Below, one piece after another: positions 7,357 through 12,464 of a DNA stretch of 12,464 bases (the stretch's first letter is position 1; every line of letters starts with the position of its first letter). Under the pieces are notes generated by a model. That model saw only the letters and a list, made by a program, of their open reading frames with translations, was not told where the DNA came from and searched no databases. Position numbers and translations under genes: made by a program. Source of the stretch: JAAFHS01 sp031396505 (GTDB lineage: Bacteria > Pseudomonadota > Alphaproteobacteria > Rhodobacterales > Rhodobacteraceae); NCBI GenBank assembly GCA_031396505.1, contig JANNKX010000342.1:1-12464 (forward strand), given 5' to 3'.

Positions 7357-7429
7357 TAACCCAAAAGATAACCTTTGGTAACCAGACAACTTGAAGTAAC
7401 CGACTGAATGCAGTATCCTCCCGGTAACC
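7357..7429. promoter_or_regulatory. Five TAACC repeats between GST and hxlR genes: candidate HxlR operator region
   Basis: TAACC occurs at 7357-7361, 7369-7373, 7379-7383, 7397-7401 and 7425-7429, all on the + strand. Two copies are the palindrome GGTAACC (7377-7383 and 7423-7429), and 7367-7383 (GATAACCTTTGGTAACC) is an imperfect inverted repeat. A further inverted repeat, TCCTC (7416-7420) with GAGGA (7431-7435), frames the second GGTAACC and includes the Shine-Dalgarno of the regulator. HxlR proteins commonly bind such sites in divergent promoters; that this one does is inference. Confidence 0.45.
7391..7419 (+). promoter_or_regulatory. Predicted sigma-70-type promoter of the HxlR gene
   Basis: TTGAAG at 7391-7396 and TATCCT at 7414-7419 are separated by exactly 17 bases. 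Each matches four of six consensus bases. Transcription would begin near 7426, giving a very short leader before ATG7440. The TAACC at 7397-7401 lies in the spacer, which suits autorepression. Confidence 0.4.
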
Positions 7430-7439
7430 CGAGGATAAG

Positions 7440-7781
7440 ATGCCCCTGAAACGCCGCAAGAACCGCACCCCCCACCCGCCATGCGCGCTGTCAACCTGCA
7501 TGTCCTTTATCGGGGGGGCGTGGACGCCGAACATCATCTGGTATCTTTCGTCCGGGCCGCGCCGCTTTTCCGAACTTCGGGCTGATATCCCGCTGGTATC
7601 GGCCAAGGTGCTGACCCAACGCCTGCGCGAATTAGAGGAACACGGCATCCTGCACCGGACAGTGATGGACACCTCGCCCCCGTCCGTCGAATATGGGCTG
7701 ACCGAACTTGGGCTGGAATTCATGCCCGCGATACGCGCCCTCGCTGCAGTAGGGCAGCGCCTGAAAGACAAGGCGGCGTAG
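7440..7781 (+). CDS. HxlR-family winged-helix transcriptional regulator
   Basis: A 113-residue DNA-binding protein. The HxlR signature runs from CALSTCMSFIGGAWTPNIIWYL (residues 15-36) through GPRRFSELRADIPLVSAKVLTQRLRELEEHGIL, the recognition-helix region, to VEYGLTELG (wing). Cysteines at 15 and 20 precede the first helix. In several HxlR-family members (for example YodB and HypR of Bacillus) an N-terminal Cys senses quinones, electrophiles or disulphide stress, so redox sensing is plausible but not shown. GAGG (7431-7434) lies 5 bases before the ATG. It is divergent from the GST cluster and probably regulates that cluster and itself through the TAACC repeats. A hairpin terminator follows. 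Confidence 0.93.
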   Translation: MPLKRRKNRTPHPPCALSTCMSFIGGAWTPNIIWYLSSGPRRFSELRADIPLVSAKVLTQRLRELEEHGILHRTVMDTSPPSVEYGLTELGLEFMPAIRALAAVGQRLKDKAA

Positions 7782-7797
7782 AGCGCGCATGCAAAGG

Positions 7798-7829
7798 CGC
7801 GCCCGTTGCCGGGCGCGTCCCGTTTATTG
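7798..7829. terminator. Hairpin terminator between convergent hxlR and phoX genes
   Basis: CGCGCCCG (7798-7805) and CGGGCGCG (7810-7817) form a perfect 8-base-pair stem around the loop TTGC. It is followed on the + strand by TCCCGTTTATT and on the - strand by CCTTTGC. It lies in the 59-base gap between the two stop codons and could serve both genes. Confidence 0.7.
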
Positions 7830-7840
7830 CACTTGCGCTA

Positions 7841-9718
7841 TCAGGCGATGACGGCGCCGTCATCGCGGGTGATCGCGATCACTGTCGAGCGCGGCAAGCC
7901 TTCGGCCGGGAAGCCTGCCCCCGGATGCTGGATACCCACAAAGATCGTGCGGCGGTCGGACGACACGGTAAAGCCGGTCACTTCGGACCCAAGTGGGCCG
8001 GTCATGAACCGCTCGATCTGCCCCGTTGCCGGATCACCCACCAGCATCTGGTTGTTGCCTTGGCCTGCAAACTCACCTTCATTGCTGTCGTCACCATCGG
8101 TCTGGATCCACAGCATCCCGTTGGCATCGAACATCATGCCATCGGGCGAATTGAACATGTTGCCCGCGTTCACGTTGGCAGACCCCGCATAGGCATCCTG
8201 ATGCACGGTCGGATTGCCCGCCATAACATAGATATCCCATGTGAAGGTGTCCGACGCATGATCTTCATCCGCCGGATACCAGCGCACGATCTGACCATAT
8301 TCGTTTTCCGCACGCGGGTTTGGCCCGCCAACGGGCGTTTCGTCGCCGCCTGCGTTTGGCTTGACACCGCGGTTGGAATTGTTGGTCAGCGCGACATAAG
8401 CCTCGATCGCCACAGGGTTCACGGCAACCCATTCCGGGCGGTCCATCGTCGTGGCCCCCACTGCAGATGCCGCCTGCCGGGTGTGGATGCAGATCATCGC
8501 CGCATCCATGCCCGTCGCCTCGGGGGTCAGGGCAACCCATTTCCCGCTCAGATCATCGGCAAATGTGGCGGCATAAAGCTGGCCCGCCTCAAGCAAGGTC
8601 GATGTATCGCCACCCACCACATAAGCGTCGCGGCTGACCCACTTGTACAGGAACTCGCCCCGTTCATCATCGCCAAGATAGACCACGACACGGCCATCGC
8701 GCGCCACCACAAGTGCCGCATTTTCATGCTTGAAACGACCAAGTGCGGTATGTTTTACCGGCACGGATGCCGCATCAGCCGGATTGATTTCCACGATATA
8801 GCCAAAGCGGTTCGGCTCGTTCGGGGTTTTTGCCAGATCAAAGCGCGCATCGAACTTTTCATAGGCATAGCGCCCTTCGACACCCACGCCGTACCGTTCA
8901 AACGCCGGATCGATCGCAAGTGCCGCATCCGTCGACCCGAAATAGCCGTTGAAGTTTTCTTCGCAGGTCAGGTACGTGCCCCACGGCGTGCGCCCCGCGC
9001 CGCAGTTGTTCATCGTGCCCAACACTTGCGTGCCGGTCGGGTCTGCCTCGGTTTTCAGCAGATCATGCCCTGCCGCAGGCCCCGAAATTGTCATCGGCGT
9101 CAGATTGGTGATGCGGCGATTGAACGGGCTGTCGACCACGACAGACCAGCCATCCGCACCCTGTGCCACTTCCATCACCGACACGCCTTGCGCGTTTTGC
9201 AACAGTACCACGTCGTCGGCATTCTGCGGCATGCCCTCATCCGGGCGACCTGGCAGGTTGAACTCGGTATTCACGTATTCGTGGTTGACAGCAATCACCT
9301 GACGGCCACCGATGTTGAACAACTCCATCCCGTCGGTGTTTTCACCAAATGCGCGGTTCTGCCCCGCGGATGTCACACCTGTGGCCGGATCAAACGCAGG
9401 TGCGTCCGAAAACAGCGGCTGGCCCCATTGCACAACGGGCTGCCAGGAATATCCTTCGGGCACATGCACCGTCGCATCGGTTGCAACCGGGATTGGCGTG
9501 AAGGCAAACCGTGGGGCTGCGGCCTGCGCCTGTGCCGATCCTGAGCCAAGCAATGTGCCCATCGCCGTTGCGGCCGAGCCCATGGCCAACACACTTAGAA
9601 AGCCACGCCGCGACATCGCGCGGGCAACCACCCGGTCAAATTCCTGTTCAGCGGGACGCGGGTTCTTCAATTCGTCGTAAGCGTCAAATGACAGCGCGCG
9701 GATATCGGCATCTTTCAT
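7841..9718 (-). CDS. phoX: PhoX-type alkaline phosphatase (DUF839), Tat-exported
   Basis: Releases phosphate from organic phosphoesters in the periplasm or outside the cell; characterised PhoX enzymes use calcium and iron. From ATG9718 (MKDADIRALSFDAYDEL) the product has 625 residues, the family norm. GGAG at 9725-9728 lies 6 bases upstream and favours this start over ATG9730 and 9790. A Tat motif SRRGFLS at residues 36-42 is followed by a hydrophobic segment and AQAQA near residue 65 for cleavage; an N-terminal extension before the twin arginine is usual for PhoX. The catalytic landmarks NHEYVN, MNNCGAGRTPWGTYLTCEEN (with the metal-binding Cys and Glu) and the late SPDGMMFDANGMLWIQTDGD are present. 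No convincing Pho box was found upstream. It diverges from a Ca2+/Na+ antiporter gene. Confidence 0.94.
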   Translation of the reverse strand: MKDADIRALSFDAYDELKNPRPAEQEFDRVVARAMSRRGFLSVLAMGSAATAMGTLLGSGSAQAQAAAPRFAFTPIPVATDATVHVPEGYSWQPVVQWGQPLFSDAPAFDPATGVTSAGQNRAFGENTDGMELFNIGGRQVIAVNHEYVNTEFNLPGRPDEGMPQNADDVVLLQNAQGVSVMEVAQGADGWSVVVDSPFNRRITNLTPMTISGPAAGHDLLKTEADPTGTQVLGTMNNCGAGRTPWGTYLTCEENFNGYFGSTDAALAIDPAFERYGVGVEGRYAYEKFDARFDLAKTPNEPNRFGYIVEINPADAASVPVKHTALGRFKHENAALVVARDGRVVVYLGDDERGEFLYKWVSRDAYVVGGDTSTLLEAGQLYAATFADDLSGKWVALTPEATGMDAAMICIHTRQAASAVGATTMDRPEWVAVNPVAIEAYVALTNNSNRGVKPNAGGDETPVGGPNPRAENEYGQIVRWYPADEDHASDTFTWDIYVMAGNPTVHQDAYAGSANVNAGNMFNSPDGMMFDANGMLWIQTDGDDSNEGEFAGQGNNQMLVGDPATGQIERFMTGPLGSEVTGFTVSSDRRTIFVGIQHPGAGFPAEGLPRSTVIAITRDDGAVIA

Positions 9719-9739
9719 GTGTGGCTCCATCAGGCTGGC

Positions 9740-9756
9740 CCCGACGCAGCGTCGGG
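9740..9756. promoter_or_regulatory. Perfect inverted repeat upstream of phoX
   Basis: CCCGACGC (9740-9747) and GCGTCGGG (9749-9756) are exact reverse complements around one central base. It lies 22 to 38 bases before the phoX ATG. It could be an operator or, in the mRNA, a 6-base-pair hairpin with loop GCAGC close to the ribosome-binding site. The rest of the 221-base gap 9719-9939 shows nothing else I can assign. Confidence 0.3.
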
Positions 9757-9939
9757 CGCGGGCAGCAGGCGGCACAATAGCCACCAGCACGCAGCACGTA
9801 GACCGCGCAAGTCACAAGGTGCCAACGGTCATGTAACACCTTGATGACATGCGGCGCAAAGGCTGCACCCGGACGAAAAGTCGCACGCCGCCCCTTGCAA
9901 CCACAACGGCGAACCCGATGTGACGTGCTGAAACCGCCA

Positions 9940-10749
9940 ATGACGGAGACGATCTTGACCTATCTGCTTTTCACGCTGGGCCTTGTGGCCCTTTTTTTCG
10001 GGGGTGAGTTTCTGGTGAAGGGTGCCACCGGGGTCGCCCGGCATTTTCGCCTGTCCCCGATCGTTATCGGCCTGACCGTCGTTGGTTTTGGCACATCCGC
10101 GCCCGAATTGCTGGTATCGTTGCAAGCCGCCCTTGAAGGTCAGCCAGCAATTGCCATCGGCAATGTGGTAGGGTCCAACATCGCCAACATCCTGCTTATC
10201 CTTGGGATTTCGGTCCTGATCGCACCCTTGGTCATTCCCGTAAAAAAGCTGTGGCGTGACTTTGGCTTTATGCTGGCGGCCACGGGTATTTTGTGGCTCA
10301 TGCTCGTCAATGGATCAATATCGCGGCTCGAAGGCTTGATTTTGATGGCAGGCTTGATCGCTTTTCTGATCGTTGCGTTTGTCACCGGCAAAGAAGAGCC
10401 TGATGTGAACGCGGACCCGCTTCCCCCGCAGTGGAAGGCGTGGGCTTATACACTGGGTGGCCTTGTGGTTTTGGTTATCGGCGCAAGACTGCTGGTCGAC
10501 AGCTCGATCATCATAGCCCGTCAGTTTGGCATATCCGAGGCCGTGATCGGCCTGACAATCGTCGCGGTGGGCACGTCGCTTCCGGAACTTGCGACCTCGG
10601 TGATCGCCGCTTATCGCAAACACACAGAGATCGCCGTGGGCAATATCGTCGGGTCCAACATCTTTAATATCTTCGGGATACTCGGCGTCACTGCCCTGAT
10701 CGCACCCATCCCTGCAGACCCGCGTTTTGCTGCCATCGACATGCCATAG
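9940..10749 (+). CDS. Ca2+/Na+ antiporter (CaxA/YrbG family), cut short by an in-frame TAG
   Basis: Exchanges calcium for sodium or protons across the inner membrane. From ATG9940 (MTETILTYLLFTLGLVALFFGGEFLVKGA) 269 residues are read before TAG at 10747-10749; the family is about 310-320 long. Both inverted alpha repeats are intact. Alpha-1 has GTSAPEL (51-57) and GNVVGSNIAN (74-83), and alpha-2 has GTSLPEL (211-217) and GNIVGSNIFN (234-243); these carry the ion-binding acidic and Asn residues. An acidic loop (KEEPDVNADP, 151-160) separates the two halves. The frame continues after TAG with 38 codons that clearly encode the missing last two helices. The frame is open upstream to ATG9841, but those residues are basic and not family-like. 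The truncated protein could be non-functional, or the TAG could be a sequence error. Confidence 0.88.
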   Translation: MTETILTYLLFTLGLVALFFGGEFLVKGATGVARHFRLSPIVIGLTVVGFGTSAPELLVSLQAALEGQPAIAIGNVVGSNIANILLILGISVLIAPLVIPVKKLWRDFGFMLAATGILWLMLVNGSISRLEGLILMAGLIAFLIVAFVTGKEEPDVNADPLPPQWKAWAYTLGGLVVLVIGARLLVDSSIIIARQFGISEAVIGLTIVAVGTSLPELATSVIAAYRKHTEIAVGNIVGSNIFNIFGILGVTALIAPIPADPRFAAIDMP

Positions 10750-10866
10750 GCCGCAGGGGCCGCTGGCGGGCTGGTTGTGCTTGCCATCATCCTCGGTGGC
10801 TTTCCCCGCATCGCGGGGGTCGCCTTGCTTGGTGGATACGGGCTTTACCTTTTTCTACTGGGATGA
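10750..10866 (+). pseudogene. Detached C-terminal segment of the Ca2+/Na+ antiporter
   Basis: In the same frame as the antiporter, directly after the TAG, 38 codons run to TGA at 10864-10866. They encode a continuous hydrophobic stretch (AAGAAGGLVVLAIILGGF, then IAGVALLGGYGLYLFLLG) equivalent to the last two membrane helices of the family. With the TAG counted as one sense codon the full protein would be 308 residues, the normal length, so one base change explains the break. There is no start codon of its own near the break. Confidence 0.7.
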
Positions 10867-10880
10867 CGCGTGGATTCGTC

Positions 10881-10906
10881 GCAGCGGGACTGCATGTGCC
10901 CGCTGC
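10881..10906 (+). terminator. Hairpin after the antiporter gene, possible terminator
   Basis: GCAGCGGG (10881-10888) and CCCGCTGC (10899-10906) form a perfect 8-base-pair stem with a 10-base loop, 15 bases after the antiporter TGA at 10866. It lacks a T-run (AATCACATC follows), so Rho-independent action is uncertain. Confidence 0.45.
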
Positions 10907-11018
10907 AATCACATCAATTCCACCATATGCTTTCACAAAGTTTCCCTGTGAGGCACGTTGCCGCAACAAAAAACCCAAAAACCGACCGTCAGACGACATT
11001 TTCTGTTTGCAATTCCGA

Positions 11019-11047
11019 TTGACGCCCTGCATATCCCCCCATACTGT
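11019..11047 (+). promoter_or_regulatory. Predicted sigma-70-type promoter of the ilvB leader
   Basis: TTGACG at 11019-11024 (five of six consensus bases) and TACTGT at 11042-11047 (three of six) are 17 bases apart. Transcription would begin near 11054, about 20 bases before the leader-peptide ATG, as expected for an attenuated operon. The stretch 10907-11018 before it holds no gene that I can support. Confidence 0.5.
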
Positions 11048-11072
11048 CTGCGAAGAACTGATGGAGCGGGTA

Positions 11073-11120
11073 ATGTCCCTAATTCTTGTCATCGTAGGAA
11101 GAAAGCGCATGGGCCGGTAA
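11073..11120 (+). CDS. ilv leader peptide MSLILVIVGRKRMGR
   Basis: A 15-codon reading frame whose residues 3-8 are Leu-Ile-Leu-Val-Ile-Val (codons CTA ATT CTT GTC ATC GTA), exactly the branched-chain amino acids made by the downstream pathway. GGAG at 11063-11066 lies 6 bases before the ATG. An in-frame ATG at 11061 would add four residues but has a weaker ribosome site. The stop is TAA at 11118-11120. Known ilv leaders of proteobacteria work by ribosome stalling at such codons when charged tRNA is short. Here the stop precedes a strong terminator and then ilvB. The combination of composition, spacing and context makes a chance occurrence unlikely. Confidence 0.88.
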   Translation: MSLILVIVGRKRMGR

Positions 11121-11174
11121 CGGTTGACCCTTTCAGGTTCCCATGCGCCCCCGATTGAAAATCGGGGGTTTTTT
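11105..11174 (+). promoter_or_regulatory. Transcription attenuator of ilvB: leader hairpin plus intrinsic terminator
   Basis: Two structures are visible. A long-range stem pairs GCGCATGGG (11105-11113, inside the last leader codons) with CCCATGCGC (11140-11148), a perfect 9-base-pair match. The terminator pairs CCCCCGATT (11148-11156) with AATCGGGGG (11160-11168), followed by six T (11169-11174), 23 bases before the ilvB ATG. The two stems share base 11148. A ribosome at the leader stop would cover the first strand and leave the terminator free. One stalled early at the Leu/Ile/Val codons would leave the first strand free to pair. Which state permits readthrough is not settled by the pairing alone. 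Confidence 0.8.
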
Positions 11175-11197
11175 GTTGCGCGAAGGAGAAAGCGAAA

Positions 11198-12464
11198 ATG
11201 ACACGTCAAATGACCGGTGCGAAGATGGTTGTCCAAGCCCTGAAAGATCAGGGTGTCGAGGTGGTCTTTGGCTATCCCGGTGGGGCCGTCCTTCCGATCT
11301 ATGACGAGATTTTTCAGCAGAACGATATCCGCCACATCCTTGTGCGCCACGAACAGGGGGCCGTGCATATGGCCGAAGGCTATGCGCGGTCAACCGGCAA
11401 GGTGGGCGTGGCGCTGGTCACCTCCGGCCCCGGTGCCACCAATGCCGTCACCGGCCTGACCGATGCGCTGATGGACAGTATCCCGATCCTTGTGCTGACC
11501 GGGCAGGTGCCCACCTTCATGATCGGCACGGATGGGTTCCAGGAGGCCGATACAGTGGGCATCACCCGGCCCTGCACCAAACATAACTGGCTGGTGAAAG
11601 ACACGGCCAAACTGGCCGAAACCCTGCATCAGGCCTTTCATGTCGCAACCAAAGGGCGTCCCGGCCCGGTTCTGGTCGATATCCCCAAGGACGTGCAATT
11701 CGCCACCGCCGATTACACGACCAAGGAAGATACCCGCGTGTCGCATTACCAACCGCGCACCACAGGCGATGCCGCCCAGATCGCGCGACTGGTCGAAATG
11801 ATGGAGGTCGCCGAACGCCCGGTGTTCTACACCGGCGGCGGCGTGGTCAATTCGGGGCCCGAGGCGAGCCGTCTGCTGCGCGAACTGGTGGCGGGCACCG
11901 ATTTCCCGATCACCTCCACGTTGATGGGCCTTGGGTCCTACCCCGCCTCCGGCACGAACTGGCTCGGCATGCTGGGGATGCATGGGTTGTACGAGGCCAA
12001 TCTTGCCATGCACGGCTGCGATCTGATGATCAACGTCGGAGCCCGCTTTGATGACCGCATAACGGGGCGGATCAAGGATTTCAGCCCCGGTTCGCGCAAA
12101 GCCCATATCGATATCGACCCGTCATCCATCAACAAGGTGATCCACGTCGATGTGCCGATCGTGGGCGATGTCACCGAAGTGTTGCGCGAGGTGCTGCGGC
12201 AATGGAAGGCGCGCGGGTCCAAGACCAACACAGGCGCCCTGCCCCGGTGGTGGGCCAAGATCAACGAATGGCGGGCGGTGAAATGCCTGTCCTACAAAAA
12301 CTCGAAAACCGTGATCAAGCCGCAATATGCGCTGGAGCGGCTGGAGGCGCTGACACGCGGGATGGACCGCTATATCTGCACCGAGGTGGGCCAGCACCAG
12401 ATGTGGGCTGCGCAATACCTGGGGTTTGAAGACCCGAACCGCTGGATGACCTCCGGGGGTTTGG
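11198..12464 (+). CDS. ilvB: Acetolactate synthase (acetohydroxyacid synthase) large subunit, runs off the window
   Basis: Condenses pyruvate with pyruvate or 2-ketobutyrate, the first common step of valine, leucine and isoleucine synthesis, using ThDP, FAD and Mg2+ in the cytoplasm; the small subunit (ilvH/ilvN) is usually next. The visible 422 codons begin MTRQMTGAKMVVQALKDQGVEVVFGYPGG. They include the ThDP-activating glutamate in RHEQGAVHMAEGYAR (E52), SGPGATNAVTG (76-86), GRPGPVLVDIPKDVQ (153-167) and the FAD-domain GARFDDR (281-287). The frame is still open at the right edge, so roughly the last quarter to third, with the ThDP pyrophosphate-binding GDG motif, is not seen. AGGAGA at 11184-11189 lies 8 bases before the ATG. 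Expression is expected to be set by the upstream leader-peptide attenuator. Confidence 0.97.
   Translation, partial: MTRQMTGAKMVVQALKDQGVEVVFGYPGGAVLPIYDEIFQQNDIRHILVRHEQGAVHMAEGYARSTGKVGVALVTSGPGATNAVTGLTDALMDSIPILVLTGQVPTFMIGTDGFQEADTVGITRPCTKHNWLVKDTAKLAETLHQAFHVATKGRPGPVLVDIPKDVQFATADYTTKEDTRVSHYQPRTTGDAAQIARLVEMMEVAERPVFYTGGGVVNSGPEASRLLRELVAGTDFPITSTLMGLGSYPASGTNWLGMLGMHGLYEANLAMHGCDLMINVGARFDDRITGRIKDFSPGSRKAHIDIDPSSINKVIHVDVPIVGDVTEVLREVLRQWKARGSKTNTGALPRWWAKINEWRAVKCLSYKNSKTVIKPQYALERLEALTRGMDRYICTEVGQHQMWAAQYLGFEDPNRWMTSGGL

Noticed and set aside
7925..9544. A 539-codon open frame on the + strand opposite phoX
   Set aside because: It is antisense to a full-length, motif-complete PhoX gene. 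The translation is rich in His, Arg and Cys with no recognisable domain, a usual by-product of GC-rich codons in the opposite strand.
9719..9840. A Pho box upstream of phoX
   Set aside because: I looked for two CTGTCAT-like halves at 11-base spacing. Only weak matches with the wrong spacing (TTGGCAC and TTGTGAC, 8 apart, - strand) were found.
10933..10951. TCACA-N9-TGTGA as a CRP/FNR-type site
   Set aside because: The half-sites are in the opposite order to the CRP consensus (TGTGA then TCACA) and the spacing is wrong; a 5-base match can occur by chance.

Overview
The window looks like chromosomal DNA from an alphaproteobacterium of the Rhodobacteraceae (Roseobacter-type). This rests on GC-rich coding, a Bpt protein beginning MRHTLPIAPQFYVT, a DUF2852 protein, a Tat-exported PhoX and an ilvB preceded by an Ile/Leu/Val-rich leader peptide. 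The assignment comes from recognising protein families, not from a database search. I see no rRNA, tRNA, CRISPR array, insertion sequence or phage gene.

Layout, left to right. (1) The 3' part of eda (KDPG aldolase, Entner-Doudoroff pathway) on the + strand; its 5' part is absent or scrambled in the first ~85 bases. (2) On the - strand, glnE (glutamine synthetase adenylyltransferase/deadenylase), whose end overlaps a 90-codon gene of unknown function. (3) On the + strand, a DUF2852 membrane protein with a clear terminator, then bpt (N-end-rule leucyltransferase) coupled by a TGATG junction to a VOC/glyoxalase-fold gene. (4) A - strand cluster of beta-class glutathione S-transferase, NTF2/lumazine-binding-like protein, 4-oxalocrotonate tautomerase-like protein and a YdcZ-type small membrane transporter. 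It is read divergently from an HxlR-family regulator, and the 121-base gap between them carries five TAACC repeats and a promoter. (5) phoX (Tat-exported alkaline phosphatase, - strand), divergent from a Ca2+/Na+ antiporter gene interrupted by an in-frame TAG near its 3' end. (6) A 331-base region holding a promoter, a 15-codon leader peptide (MSLILVIVGRKRMGR) and a strong intrinsic terminator, which together form a translational attenuator in front of ilvB. ilvB runs off the right edge.

Most of this is ordinary core genome; I do not see a wholly new system. The points most worth attention are the ilvB attenuator (its alternative fold does not fit the textbook scheme cleanly), the amber codon in the antiporter, and the HxlR-associated GST/tautomerase/transporter cluster with its repeated TAACC motif. 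The cluster may be an electrophile or quinone response unit, which is inference.
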